This document shows, in pieces, positions 45,376 to 54,525 of a stretch of 57,811 bases of DNA. The notes beneath the pieces are model-generated. The model had not been told where the DNA came from, ran no database searches, and saw only the letters and a list, made by a program, of their open reading frames with translations. The translations under genes and the position numbers were made by a program. Position 1 is the first letter of the stretch. Each line of letters opens with the position of its first letter. Source of the DNA: Calditrichota bacterium. GTDB lineage: Bacteria; Calditrichota; Calditrichia; Calditrichales; Calditrichaceae. Location of the stretch: assembly GCA_024278755.1 (NCBI GenBank), contig JAJRSO010000065.1, positions 1 through 57,811 on the forward strand, in the 5' to 3' direction.

Positions 45376-47250
45376 ATGAACACCAGATTTGATATAATCG
45401 TAATCGGAGCGGGACACGCCGGACTTGAAGCCGCCGTTGCTTCTGCGCGAATGGGTAAAAAAACGGCGCTGGTCACGCTGAATAAAAATAAAATTGCACT
45501 CATGTCCTGCAATCCCGCTATCGGCGGACTTGCTAAAGGACAATTGGTAAAAGAGATTGATGCTCTTGGCGGTGTAATGGGGAAAATTATTGATGAATCC
45601 GGCATTCATTTTAAGATGCTGAATTCCTCCAAAGGGCCGGCTGTCCAATCCCCCCGCGCCCAGGCAGACAGAAAATACTATGCCTTTACGGCAATTCGGT
45701 TTGCGCAGGAGACAACAAATCTGACCGTTGTAGAGGACATGGCGGTTGGAGTAAAAACGAAAAACGGAAAAATTACCGCCGTAACACTTTTAAAAAACGG
45801 GGATCTTTCCTGTCAAGCGGCGGTCGTTACCGCCGGTACATTTTTAAATGGTGTTATTTTTACCGGGCTGCATAGAGTTCCAGCCGGGCTGGCCGGGGAT
45901 TTGCCTGTAAAAGGATTGACGGAATCCCTTGAAAAAGCTGGTTTTTTTTCAGCACGATTAAAGACAGGAACCCCGCCCAGGGTTCACCGCGACACGATTG
46001 ATTTTTCTAAAACGGAAATACAAGAGCCGGATATGGTTCCCGTTCCTTTTTCCTATTCCACCGACAGTATTCACAGAAAACAGGTAAATTGCCATATTGT
46101 ATACACTTCGGAAACGACCCACGAAATTCTGCGTCTCGGCTTTGATCGCTCTCCGCTTTTTATGGGAACCATTCAGGGAGCCGGCCCGCGTTACTGTCCT
46201 TCTATTGAAGACAAAATAAACCGCTTTTCCGACAAACCGCGCCACCAATTGTTTTTAGAACCGGAAGGGTACAACAATGTGGAAGTTTATGTAAACGGTT
46301 TTTCCACCAGCTTACCGGGGGATATTCAGGAAAGGGCTCTCCGTACGGTTTCCGGGTTAGAGAAGGTAAAAATTCTACGCCTCGGCTACGCGGTGGAATA
46401 TGATTTTTTTCCGCCCAACCAATTACAGCACACCCTGGAAACAAAACAGGTAAAAAACCTCTATTTTGCCGGACAAATAAACGGGACATCCGGGTACGAA
46501 GAAGCGGCCGCGCAAGGCCTAATGGCGGGTATAAACGCCGCCTTAAAGCTGGATAAAAAAGAGCGCTTTGTATTGGAACGCTCGGAAGCTTATATCGGTG
46601 TTTTAATCGACGATTTGATCAATAAAACACACGACGAACCCTATCGTATGTTTACTTCGCGGGCGGAGTTTCGGCTGATGCTGCGTCAGGACAACGCCGA
46701 CTTACGCTTAATGGAAAAAGGCAGGGCGCTGGGACTCGTGGAAGAAAAGGCGTTTAATAAATATCAAAATAAAAAAGAACAAATTCACCGTATCCGGGCG
46801 AAAGATCTGGGTAGAAGAATACAGCCCGCCTGGTTTAACAGTCGTTTTGCGGGAAAAAGCACAGCCCTGCAACAAGCGCAAAAAATTAAGGATTTGGTAA
46901 AACGTCCCGAACTAAAGTTAATTGATCTGTTGGCGGCGGTTACGGAGGAGACGTATTCCGAAGCAGCTGTTAGCGAAGTTGAATACAATGCGAAATATGA
47001 GGGGTATTTAAAGCGCCAGTTGGAACAAATTGAAAAATTTAAACGCGTGGAAAAGAAAAAAATCCCCGAGGAAATAAATTATAGAGAAATAAAAGCCCTA
47101 TCCGTAGAGGCCCGGGAAAAACTCCAGGCAGTACGTCCGGAAAATCTGGGACAAGCCTCCCGCATATCTGGCGTCCGCAATGCGGATATTTCAGTTTTGG
47201 TTGTGTTTTTGGAAAAATATCGCAGAATGGATGTTTCACGTGAAACATGA
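45376..47250 (+). CDS. mnmG: tRNA uridine-5-carboxymethylaminomethyl(34) synthesis enzyme MnmG
   Basis: A 624-aa MnmG (GidA). The FAD-binding Rossmann motif GAGHAGLEAAVASARMG lies at about 11-27, with CNPAIGGLAKGQLVKEIDALGG and the PPRVHRDTIDFSKTE region, GQINGTSGYEEAAAQG, and the C-terminal helical domain ending PENLGQASRISGVRNADISVL. It is the FAD/NADH partner of MnmE. Its last codons (MDVSRET) are read from a perfect parS palindrome that also encodes the rsmG start. Confidence 0.97.
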   Translation: MNTRFDIIVIGAGHAGLEAAVASARMGKKTALVTLNKNKIALMSCNPAIGGLAKGQLVKEIDALGGVMGKIIDESGIHFKMLNSSKGPAVQSPRAQADRKYYAFTAIRFAQETTNLTVVEDMAVGVKTKNGKITAVTLLKNGDLSCQAAVVTAGTFLNGVIFTGLHRVPAGLAGDLPVKGLTESLEKAGFFSARLKTGTPPRVHRDTIDFSKTEIQEPDMVPVPFSYSTDSIHRKQVNCHIVYTSETTHEILRLGFDRSPLFMGTIQGAGPRYCPSIEDKINRFSDKPRHQLFLEPEGYNNVEVYVNGFSTSLPGDIQERALRTVSGLEKVKILRLGYAVEYDFFPPNQLQHTLETKQVKNLYFAGQINGTSGYEEAAAQGLMAGINAALKLDKKERFVLERSEAYIGVLIDDLINKTHDEPYRMFTSRAEFRLMLRQDNADLRLMEKGRALGLVEEKAFNKYQNKKEQIHRIRAKDLGRRIQPAWFNSRFAGKSTALQQAQKIKDLVKRPELKLIDLLAAVTEETYSEAAVSEVEYNAKYEGYLKRQLEQIEKFKRVEKKKIPEEINYREIKALSVEAREKLQAVRPENLGQASRISGVRNADISVLVVFLEKYRRMDVSRET

Positions 47251-47905
47251 AAAAGAGTTCTCTGAAATTATAGGCCGGTTGTCTGAAGTTGGGGTTGTGG
47301 TGGATTCGGTTCGGGAAAAACAGTTGCGCCTCTATTATCAACTGTTGTGGGTCTGGAATAAAAAAATCAACCTGGTTTCGCGGATAAGAACAGACGAAGC
47401 GATTAAAAAAAACATCTATTCTTCTTTTTTATTTTGGTCCGTTTTAAATGAAAGTTCCCCTCCGCCCGGTTTTTGTTTTGCCGATTTAGGTTCCGGGGGC
47501 GGTTTTCCGGGGGTCGTGCTTTCGATTATGCAGCCTGGAAACAAAGGCGTTCTGGTGGATTCTTCTCGAAAAAAAACGCTTTTTTTGAAGAAAGTTGTTT
47601 CGGAGTTAAGTTTAAACGCGACGGTTTTGGTTAAAAGAGTAGAGGCGTTATCGCTGCCGGAGGAAAACAAATATCAAGTGATTACCGCTCTGGCTTTTGC
47701 GCCTTTGGATAAGCTGCTTGGGTATGCCGCGCCGTTGCTCAAGAAAAACGGTTTTGTTTTAACGTTAAAAGGAAAATCATACGCGGAAGAATTGGTCGAA
47801 ACAGGCGTGGAGCGATATAAAATAACGCCGGTAAAGATAGATAATAGCTGGTGCCGGCTGGTTCCCGGATATGAAAACAAAACGATGTTACGATTGGAGT
47901 TATAA
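47231..47905 (+). CDS. rsmG: 16S rRNA (guanine(527)-N(7))-methyltransferase RsmG
   Basis: A 224-aa RsmG (GidB) methylating G527 of 16S rRNA. The core has LGSGGGFPGVVLSI for motif I and KPGFVLT-like KKNGFVLTLKGK near the C-terminus. The start MFHVKH is encoded by the parS palindrome overlapping mnmG, a known arrangement. An upstream in-frame ATG at 47180 is less likely. Loss of RsmG in other bacteria gives low-level streptomycin resistance. Confidence 0.95.
   Translation: MFHVKHEKEFSEIIGRLSEVGVVVDSVREKQLRLYYQLLWVWNKKINLVSRIRTDEAIKKNIYSSFLFWSVLNESSPPPGFCFADLGSGGGFPGVVLSIMQPGNKGVLVDSSRKKTLFLKKVVSELSLNATVLVKRVEALSLPEENKYQVITALAFAPLDKLLGYAAPLLKKNGFVLTLKGKSYAEELVETGVERYKITPVKIDNSWCRLVPGYENKTMLRLEL
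47232..47247. promoter_or_regulatory. Perfect parS centromere site
   Basis: TGTTTCACGTGAAACA is the full ParB consensus, embedded in the mnmG 3' end and the rsmG start. ParB would nucleate here near the origin. Neither parA nor parB is encoded next to rsmG. Confidence 0.92.
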
Positions 47906-48835
47906 ATGTCAGAAAATGATTTGTTTAAAGAATTGTCAACCTTGGTTACCGAAAGCCGGAACCCAAATTCCTTTGAAGTGGATGTAATGGAAACTCAGGA
48001 GGCTGTGCAGCTTTTTAATAGGGAAGATAAGAAGGTGGCTTTGGCGGTGGAAAAAGAGCTGGAATATATTGCTCAGGCGGTGGATTTAATTACCGAAGCC
48101 TTTAAAAACGGAGGACGACTCTGCTATTTTGGAGCAGGCACATCCGGACGTTTGGGTGTTTTGGATGCGGCAGAATGTCCGCCCACTTTTGGCGTTCCAG
48201 AGGGAATGGTTGTTGGCAGAATTGCCGGCGGTTTTGAGGCGCTTCATACGGCTGTGGAAGGATTTGAGGATTTTGAAGAAAACGGAGCAAAAGACGTTGC
48301 CGAGTTGAAAATATCGGAAAAGGATGTGGTTTGCGGGATCGCCGCCAGCCGTCGGACACCTTATGTGATTGGCGCTATAGATGAAGCAAAAAAGCGCGGC
48401 GCGAAGACGATTACCGTCGTTTGTAATCCACGTGAGCATTTACAATATGATGTAGATGTGGCGATTTGCCCGGTGCCGGGCCCGGAAACGATTATGGGTT
48501 CAACCCGGTTAAAAGCCGCCACAGCACAAAAGATGGTTTTAAATATGTTGACCAGTGTTTCTATGATTAAACTGGGAAAAGTATATGAAAACATGATGAT
48601 CGACTTGCAGCAAAACAATCTAAAACTTGTGGAGCGCTCTAAAAAGATCATTATGATCGCTGCAGATGTAAGTTATGAACAGGCTGGACATTGCCTGGAC
48701 GAAGCAAAGGGGCATGTAAAAACGGCAATTTTTACAGCACTTACAGGAGAGCCCGTTCAAACGGCAAAAACATATCTTGATAAAAACAAAGGCTTTCTTA
48801 AAAAAGCTTTGAATGACTGGCGGACAGATAAATAA
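47906..48835 (+). CDS. murQ: N-acetylmuramic acid 6-phosphate etherase
   Basis: A 309-aa SIS-domain etherase, cleaving the lactyl ether of MurNAc-6-phosphate to yield GlcNAc-6-phosphate and D-lactate in cell-wall recycling. Motifs are GRLCYFGAGTSGRLGVLDAAECPPTFG and RLKAATAQKMVLNMLTS. No anmK or murP is adjacent, so the route producing its substrate is not visible. It begins on the base after the rsmG stop. Confidence 0.95.
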   Translation: MSENDLFKELSTLVTESRNPNSFEVDVMETQEAVQLFNREDKKVALAVEKELEYIAQAVDLITEAFKNGGRLCYFGAGTSGRLGVLDAAECPPTFGVPEGMVVGRIAGGFEALHTAVEGFEDFEENGAKDVAELKISEKDVVCGIAASRRTPYVIGAIDEAKKRGAKTITVVCNPREHLQYDVDVAICPVPGPETIMGSTRLKAATAQKMVLNMLTSVSMIKLGKVYENMMIDLQQNNLKLVERSKKIIMIAADVSYEQAGHCLDEAKGHVKTAIFTALTGEPVQTAKTYLDKNKGFLKKALNDWRTDK

Positions 48836-48955
48836 AGAGGCGTACAAACGTTCACCCCAAAAGGCTTGGGATTTATTTTATCTTTTCATAAGTTACATAT
48901 GCTTTGCAAATAGGTTTCCGGCGATGTAAGTCTTAATAAATGATGGTTTTTATTT

Positions 48956-50131
48956 ATGACATCTCTGCTGAGTATTGTTGTTTTTGTTCTGCTTGCCTAT
49001 ATCGGATCGCGGTTTGTTCAGAAGAGACCAATCCAAAACACCTACCTTAAAAGTATTGCATTTACCGGGATTATATACATTGCTCTTGGTTATTTATTAA
49101 GTTCTAAGGTGCTGAATATCGTTACCGCCGAAATAACCGATCAGCTAAAAATTGTTTTCTCTCTGGTTTTGGGTTGGGCCGGATTCCTGATAGGGTTACA
49201 AACGAATATTTCCGGTCTTAAACGATTTCCTTTAAAATATTATCGTTATTCGTCTCTCGGTTTTTTAATTGCCTTTGTCATTACTTTCTTGCTTTTATAT
49301 GGCCTTTTGAATGTTGGGCCGATGAATGTCGTCGATTTTCACAGCCTTTTAATTCTCTCTCTTGCCGGCGCCGTAACGTCGCCCATAATGGTTGCCGTTG
49401 TCGTGCGGGATCATCGGGTACAGGCGCGGTTGTCACATTTGCTGCAATTCAATGCGGCTTTTGATAACTTGCTTGGCGTTTTTATGATCGGAATTATTGT
49501 GCTGGCAGATGCCTTTTTGGTCCGGGAATCTATCCAGACAACCATTCTGTACGGACTGGTGGTTCTTTTGGTTTCGGTTGCAGCAGCGGGCATATATTCA
49601 GCATTAACAACTGAAAAAATTTCTGCCGAAGAAAACTTCTTATATATTATAGGTTTGTTAATGTTTGTGGTGGGTAGCGCCCTCTATTTTGGAATGAGTA
49701 TTTTGTTGGCGGCGCTTGTTTTTGGAATACTTACGGCGAATCTTTCCGATAACACCCGCAGGCTTTACCAAAACATCCAACAGATCGAAAAGCCGATGTA
49801 CGTTCTGCTGCTTATTTATGCCGGTTTAAACCTTCGGTTTGAGATAAGCTATTCGTTACTGATTTTATTTTTTCTGTTTCATATCTTAGCAAAACTATTT
49901 GCCGAATATATAGCCAATTATTCACTTGGTAAAGAAGAACGCCACAATGGCTGGCTGGGGTTTGGCAACATCGGTATGGGGGGATTATCGCTGGCAATTG
50001 TTTTAGACTTTAATCTGATTTACGGCAATCATTCAACACAAGGCATATTGCTTATAATCATAGTAACGTTAATCTTTCAGGATGGAATTGCCTTGCAATA
50101 TTTAGAAAACCGGTTAATAAAAAGAAAATGA
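48956..50131 (+). CDS. CPA2-like cation:proton antiporter, first of a pair
   Basis: A 391-aa membrane protein with about 12-13 hydrophobic segments. The fold matches CPA2/NapA-Kef-type antiporters (SLAGAVTSPIMVAVVV equals the TM4 unwound crossing). The key aspartate pair (D-D in NapA-like members, N-D in others) reads D170-N171 in FNAAFDNLLG. The order is thus reversed from N-D and lacks the second Asp. There is no RCK/TrkA-N domain. It overlaps the next gene by 4 bases, so the two may form a heteromer. Confidence 0.8.
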   Translation: MTSLLSIVVFVLLAYIGSRFVQKRPIQNTYLKSIAFTGIIYIALGYLLSSKVLNIVTAEITDQLKIVFSLVLGWAGFLIGLQTNISGLKRFPLKYYRYSSLGFLIAFVITFLLLYGLLNVGPMNVVDFHSLLILSLAGAVTSPIMVAVVVRDHRVQARLSHLLQFNAAFDNLLGVFMIGIIVLADAFLVRESIQTTILYGLVVLLVSVAAAGIYSALTTEKISAEENFLYIIGLLMFVVGSALYFGMSILLAALVFGILTANLSDNTRRLYQNIQQIEKPMYVLLLIYAGLNLRFEISYSLLILFFLFHILAKLFAEYIANYSLGKEERHNGWLGFGNIGMGGLSLAIVLDFNLIYGNHSTQGILLIIIVTLIFQDGIALQYLENRLIKRK

Positions 50132-51417
50132 AAAAAGCCCTTATCATATTTTTTCTTATTGTTCTTACGTTTGGTATGAAAGCGTTACTTCCCGAAGGGA
50201 AGTCGTTACATGCGGAAGCAGCTCTCATAATGGGGCTGGTATTAATCACCGCATATTTAGCGGCGCTTTTGTTAAAACGCTTACAATTGCCGCGCCTTAC
50301 CGGATACATGCTGTTGGGGTTAGCGGTTGGCCCTGCCGGATTAAATTTTTTATCGCATGATTTATTACAACAGTTACATTTTCTCGAAGAACTGGCCTTG
50401 TCTTTTATCGCTTTAACCGCCGGAGGGGAGTTTAAATACAGCCGAATCAAAAAATTTCTGAAAAGCGTGGTCTCACAACTGCTGGGCCAATTAAACACGG
50501 TCTTTGTGGGCATTCTGTTTCTCCTGTTGCTCCTTGCCGGATATTTGCCGTTTCTAAAGGATCTGGAAGCCGATATGGTATTTGGTTTTTCCATATTATT
50601 CGCCGCCACTGCATTATCCACATCTCCGGCCGTTACTATCGGAATTATAACGGAACTGCGTGCGCGGGGATATGTAACGGAACGGGTTCTATCCATAACC
50701 ATTTTAAAATCCATCACACTGGTCATTATTTTTCCGTTGATTATTGCCTGGGCTAAATTATATCTGGTTCCGGGTACGGCCATCAACACAGAGTTGTTTC
50801 TTGCTGTTGCTACGCAGATTTTCGGTTCCATTTTGTTTGGCGTATTGGTAGGCGGTATTATCATATTATATCTGAAATACGTAAAAACGGAACAAAGCCT
50901 GTTTTTATTGGGAACGGCCATTGTAATTGTAGAGTTTACCCCGATGTTAAATATGGAAGTTCTGCTTACTTCCATTATTGCCGGAATTGTTGTGGAAAAC
51001 TTTTCAAAAAAAGGAGAGGCTCTTATCGAAAACATAGAGAAAAGTTCGCTTCCGCTTTATATTATTTTTTTTGGTTTTGCCGGAGCGGGTCTGCACATCG
51101 ACGCCATTGTTCAGGCTTTTGTTTTAACGGTTGTATTAGTCGTTTTCCGAATGCTCTTTTTATATATTGGTAATTATCTCGGGGCGGTAATTGCCGGGGA
51201 AAAGAAAATTATTAAAAATATATCCTGGCTGGGGTACATGGGGCAGGCGGGAATTGCCGTTGGGTTGGGTACGATTATCGAAAAAACATTCCCCGGCCCA
51301 ATCGGCAGCAGTTTTAAAACAATCCTGATTGCCAGCGTTGTAATTAATGAACTCTTTGGCCCGATACTGTTTAAATATCTGTTAGTTTATGCAAAGGAAT
51401 CAACAATAGATGACTGA
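50128..51417 (+). CDS. CPA2-like membrane protein lacking the conserved aspartates
   Basis: A 429-aa protein with about 13 transmembrane segments. It has the conserved LPRLTGYMLLGLAVGP segment, FAATALSTSPAVTIGI (crossing helix) and GQAGIAVGLGTII near the C-terminus. At the position of the D-D/N-D pair it has K194-S195 (TILKSITL). A lysine at this site is not compatible with the standard proton-coupled mechanism, so it could be a regulatory or structural partner of the preceding protein, or a transporter of another type. The translational overlap of 4 bases supports joint function. Confidence 0.75.
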   Translation: MKKALIIFFLIVLTFGMKALLPEGKSLHAEAALIMGLVLITAYLAALLLKRLQLPRLTGYMLLGLAVGPAGLNFLSHDLLQQLHFLEELALSFIALTAGGEFKYSRIKKFLKSVVSQLLGQLNTVFVGILFLLLLLAGYLPFLKDLEADMVFGFSILFAATALSTSPAVTIGIITELRARGYVTERVLSITILKSITLVIIFPLIIAWAKLYLVPGTAINTELFLAVATQIFGSILFGVLVGGIIILYLKYVKTEQSLFLLGTAIVIVEFTPMLNMEVLLTSIIAGIVVENFSKKGEALIENIEKSSLPLYIIFFGFAGAGLHIDAIVQAFVLTVVLVVFRMLFLYIGNYLGAVIAGEKKIIKNISWLGYMGQAGIAVGLGTIIEKTFPGPIGSSFKTILIASVVINELFGPILFKYLLVYAKESTIDD

Positions 51418-52174
51418 AAAAGCCGAATATAAAATTATGCCCGGATGTGAACCGCTATTCATCGAAGGAGATAAAACAGGTATTTTATTATTGCATGGTT
51501 TTACCGGCAGTCCGTATGAGGTGAAAGAGCTTGGTGAGCAATTAGGAAAAAAAGGATACACGGTTTCTATTCCGTTGCTAAAAGGGCACGGAACAACTCC
51601 AGCGGATTTACTAAATTGTCGTTGGTACGACTGGTTCGAGGATTCTAAAAAAGCGTTGTTTAAGTTGCGAAAAACCTGCAATACGGTTATTGCCGTTGGT
51701 TTATCCACAGGAGCCAGTCTTGCTCTGCATTTAGCGGCCCATTATCAACTGGAAGGCGTTGCTGCGCTTTCTCCGGCGCTCTTTTTAAAAAACAAAAGCT
51801 CGGTAATATTGCCCTATCTTCCTATTCTTTTTCCTTATCGCTATATAAAAGGCGGGCCGGATATTTCGGATGTCGCTACGGCCGACGCGGTTGTCAAATA
51901 TCGAAAAACACCGCTGAAAGCAGCGAAGGAAGTGTTAAAGCTTTATGCACATTTAAAAATGGATCTGCCGGAAATTTATGTGCCGGTGCTGCTTATTCAG
52001 GCCGAACAGGATCATGTTGTCGATCCTAAAGGCGCGCAGTGGATTTACGATCATATTTCTTCCAAAGAGAAAAAAATATTAAAACTGTCCAAGTCCTTTC
52101 ACGTTATTACGCTTGATGTGGAAAAGAAAATTGTTTTTCGTGAGATAGAACGCTTTATTTCGGAACGATTATAG
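51410..52174 (+). CDS. Alpha/beta hydrolase, Est30-like carboxylesterase
   Basis: A 254-aa alpha/beta-hydrolase. The oxyanion region is LLHGFTGSP, the nucleophile elbow is GLSTGAS with S99, and the triad is completed by D201 (EQDHVV) and H231 (SFHVIT). The GLSTG elbow with the small lid is the Est30 (monoacylglycerol lipase/carboxylesterase) form. The natural substrate is not known. The start overlaps the antiporter-like gene by 8 bases, so it may be in the same operon. Confidence 0.85.
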   Translation: MTEKAEYKIMPGCEPLFIEGDKTGILLLHGFTGSPYEVKELGEQLGKKGYTVSIPLLKGHGTTPADLLNCRWYDWFEDSKKALFKLRKTCNTVIAVGLSTGASLALHLAAHYQLEGVAALSPALFLKNKSSVILPYLPILFPYRYIKGGPDISDVATADAVVKYRKTPLKAAKEVLKLYAHLKMDLPEIYVPVLLIQAEQDHVVDPKGAQWIYDHISSKEKKILKLSKSFHVITLDVEKKIVFREIERFISERL

Positions 52175-52317
52175 TTTTCAGTTTGATTAAAACCTTAAAA
52201 TTGAGTAAATTCCACGGTTAGAAAAACGGGCCGGGTAAAAAAAATGTTTTTTTCAACCATGTCCGTTCTGTTTAAAACCTTCTGCCAGACTCAAAATATC
52301 TATTTCTAAGAGGTATC

Positions 52318-53796
52318 ATGGATAACTTAAAAATTTTATACTTAGCCAGTGAGGTTTCACCTTTTGCCATGGCAGGCGGGCTTGCTGATGTAACCGGCGC
52401 CCTGCCGAAAGCGTTGAAAGGGTTTAATCATGAAGTACGGATGATGATTCCTAAGTATAAATTCATCAACGAACGCAAATATGTTCTGCGCGAAGTTATC
52501 CGCTTGCGGGATATCCCGGTTACGGTTAACGGCAAGACGGAAATGGCAAATGTAAAATCTGCGTTTCTGCCAGACAGCAAAGTACAGATTTATTTAGTAG
52601 ATGTGGGTGATTTTTTTTCCCGGCCCGGTATTTATATCGATCCCAAAACAAAAAAACCGTATCCGGATAATGCGGAACGCTTTGCTTTCTTTTCGAAAGC
52701 GGCCATCGAAACCTTAAAAATTTTATCCTGGCAACCCAATATTATTCACTGCAACGACTGGCAAACCTCGTTTGCTCCGGTCTATTTAAAAACAATTTAT
52801 CTTAACGATCCGTTTTTAGAGGGAGTTAAATCCATTTACACGATTCATAATCTTACCTCTCAGGGAGAATTTGAACCGGCTGTCGCAGAAAAAATAGAAT
52901 ATGATCAGAGCCAGGTTAAAGAAGGCGGCATGTTTTATAAAGACGGAAAATTAAACTTAACCAAGGGCGCTATCCATTTTGCCGATTTCATTACGACGGT
53001 CTCCGAAACATATGCCAACGAAATTATCGATGACGATTCCATTGGTTTTGGGTTAGGACCGCTCCTGGAAGAAAAGGGTGAAAAGTTCGAAGGCATTTTA
53101 AATGGTGTGGATTACAGTGTCTGGAATCCGGAAACGGATAAACTGATTCCCCATAATTACACGGCGGAAGACTTGACCGGAAAAGCAGAAAATAAAAAAG
53201 CGCTTTTACAGCGGTCCGGGCTGGAATACAAAGAAGATGTTCCGTTAATTGGTATAATCTCCAAAATTACCGAGCAAAAAGGTTTGGATTTGATACTTGA
53301 GGTGCTGGATAAATTGCTTGCCATGGACGTGCAGATTATTATTCACGGAGATGGAGATCGCAAGCTGGTTGAAAAAATTATTATCTATGCCCAAAAATAT
53401 CCGGATAAATTTCGAATGAATGTAACGTTTGATGATAAGATGGCACATTTAATTGAGGCCGGAGCGGATATTTACCTGTCTCCCTCAAAGTATGAACCGT
53501 GCGGGTTAAACCAGATATACAGCCTAAAGTATGGAACAATCCCGGTTGTATCGTCTGTTGGCGGTTTGTTTGACACCGTTGACGATCTCGATGAGGAGCT
53601 TACCGAAGGAACGGGAATTATCATCGAAGAGCTTAGCGGGGAGGCGATTATAAAAGCCGTAACGCGTGCGCTTACCTATTTTAAAGATAAAGAAAAATGG
53701 TTGGCTATTCAGAAAAGAATAATGGAAGAAGATTTTTCATGGGAGCTTTCGGCTAAACGTTATCTGGATATTTATGATCGCGTTTTGTCCGATTAA
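52318..53796 (+). CDS. glgA: Glycogen synthase (GT5 family)
   Basis: A 492-aa glycosyltransferase with two Rossmann domains, transferring glucose from ADP- or UDP-glucose to alpha-1,4-glucan. The N-terminal motif reads EVSPFAMAGGLADVTGALPKAL; here M18 occupies the place of the lysine of the usual KTGGLADV. The C-terminal domain has GIISKITEQKGLDLI and the acid-rich YEPCGLNQIYSLKYGTIPVV active-site region. It stands alone with AAGAGGT before the ATG; no glgC or glgB is nearby. Confidence 0.93.
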   Translation: MDNLKILYLASEVSPFAMAGGLADVTGALPKALKGFNHEVRMMIPKYKFINERKYVLREVIRLRDIPVTVNGKTEMANVKSAFLPDSKVQIYLVDVGDFFSRPGIYIDPKTKKPYPDNAERFAFFSKAAIETLKILSWQPNIIHCNDWQTSFAPVYLKTIYLNDPFLEGVKSIYTIHNLTSQGEFEPAVAEKIEYDQSQVKEGGMFYKDGKLNLTKGAIHFADFITTVSETYANEIIDDDSIGFGLGPLLEEKGEKFEGILNGVDYSVWNPETDKLIPHNYTAEDLTGKAENKKALLQRSGLEYKEDVPLIGIISKITEQKGLDLILEVLDKLLAMDVQIIIHGDGDRKLVEKIIIYAQKYPDKFRMNVTFDDKMAHLIEAGADIYLSPSKYEPCGLNQIYSLKYGTIPVVSSVGGLFDTVDDLDEELTEGTGIIIEELSGEAIIKAVTRALTYFKDKEKWLAIQKRIMEEDFSWELSAKRYLDIYDRVLSD

Positions 53797-53837
53797 TCAA
53801 AAGCCAAAACCCAAAACGTTTAATATGTAAAAATGGA

Positions 53838-53871
53838 AAGCGGGATAGTTTTAAAAAAGACTGTTCCGCTT
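53838..53871 (+). terminator. Intrinsic terminator after glgA
   Basis: AAGCGGGATAGT (53838-53849) pairs with ACTGTTCCGCTT (53860-53871) over 12 positions with two G-U pairs. ATTTTAT follows and the gmhB ATG is only 11 bases downstream. Confidence 0.55.
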
Positions 53872-53881
53872 ATTTTATGTT

Positions 53882-54454
53882 ATGAATAAAGCTGTCTTCT
53901 TAGACCGCGATGGAACCATTAATGAAGAAATGGGTTATATAAACCATGTTTCGCGGTTCCGATTATTCGCTTTTGTTCCGCAGGCTGTAAAAATTATAAA
54001 GGATGCGGGTTTTAAAATTATCGTTGTAACCAATCAATCCGGTGTTGCAAGAGGCTACTTTGATGAAGAGCTGGTTTGGGAGATTCATAAAAAACTCGTT
54101 GAAGATTTAGAAAAAAGTTCAGCGCGAATTGACGGAATTTATTATTGTCCCCATCACCCACAAGAAGGAAGGGGAAAGTATAAAAAAGATTGTCCATGTC
54201 GAAAGCCAAAAACAGGGATGATTGATTTGGCGGTGAAAGAACATCAAATTGATTTAAGCCGTTCTTATATGGTTGGCGATCGCTATAAAGATATTTTATT
54301 TGCAAAAGAGGCGGGACTAAAACCGATATTTGTTAAAACGGGTTATGGTATTGGCGAGTATTCATTTCAACGAAACAAATGGAAAGCCGAACCATTGTTT
54401 GTTGCTGAAAACCTTCTGGAGGCCGCTGAATTTATCAGAAACTCAACGGGCTGA
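53882..54454 (+). CDS. gmhB: D-glycero-D-manno-heptose-1,7-bisphosphate 7-phosphatase-like HAD phosphatase
   Basis: A 190-aa HAD phosphatase of the GmhB/HisB branch. The DxD loop is in FLDRDGTINEE (D8, D10), VVTNQSGVARGYF is motif II, CPHHPQEG...CPCRKPKTGM is the zinc-binding loop, and MVGDRYKDILFAKEAGL is motif III/IV. In the ADP-heptose pathway it dephosphorylates the bisphosphate on the way to lipopolysaccharide core heptose. The alternative HisB-N assignment is less likely as no his genes are near. Confidence 0.9.
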   Translation: MNKAVFLDRDGTINEEMGYINHVSRFRLFAFVPQAVKIIKDAGFKIIVVTNQSGVARGYFDEELVWEIHKKLVEDLEKSSARIDGIYYCPHHPQEGRGKYKKDCPCRKPKTGMIDLAVKEHQIDLSRSYMVGDRYKDILFAKEAGLKPIFVKTGYGIGEYSFQRNKWKAEPLFVAENLLEAAEFIRNSTG

Positions 54455-54468
54455 CGGTTTTTTTCAGA

Positions 54469-54497
54469 TTGACAGTAAAATGACTATTAATTAAATT
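54469..54497 (+). promoter_or_regulatory. Promoter of the envelope gene set
   Basis: TTGACA (54469-54474), a 17-base spacer and TAAATT (54492-54497) ahead of the lipoprotein gene at 54526. A T-rich run at 54458-54464 precedes it. Confidence 0.6.
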
Positions 54498-54525
54498 TAC
54501 CTTCTAATTTAAATTTTGGACCTAT

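Noticed and set aside
50058-51035. 325-codon open frame antisense to the second antiporter-like gene
   Set aside because: It lies entirely within a clear membrane protein gene on the other strand and has no domain or ribosome binding site; low stop frequency is a product of codon use.
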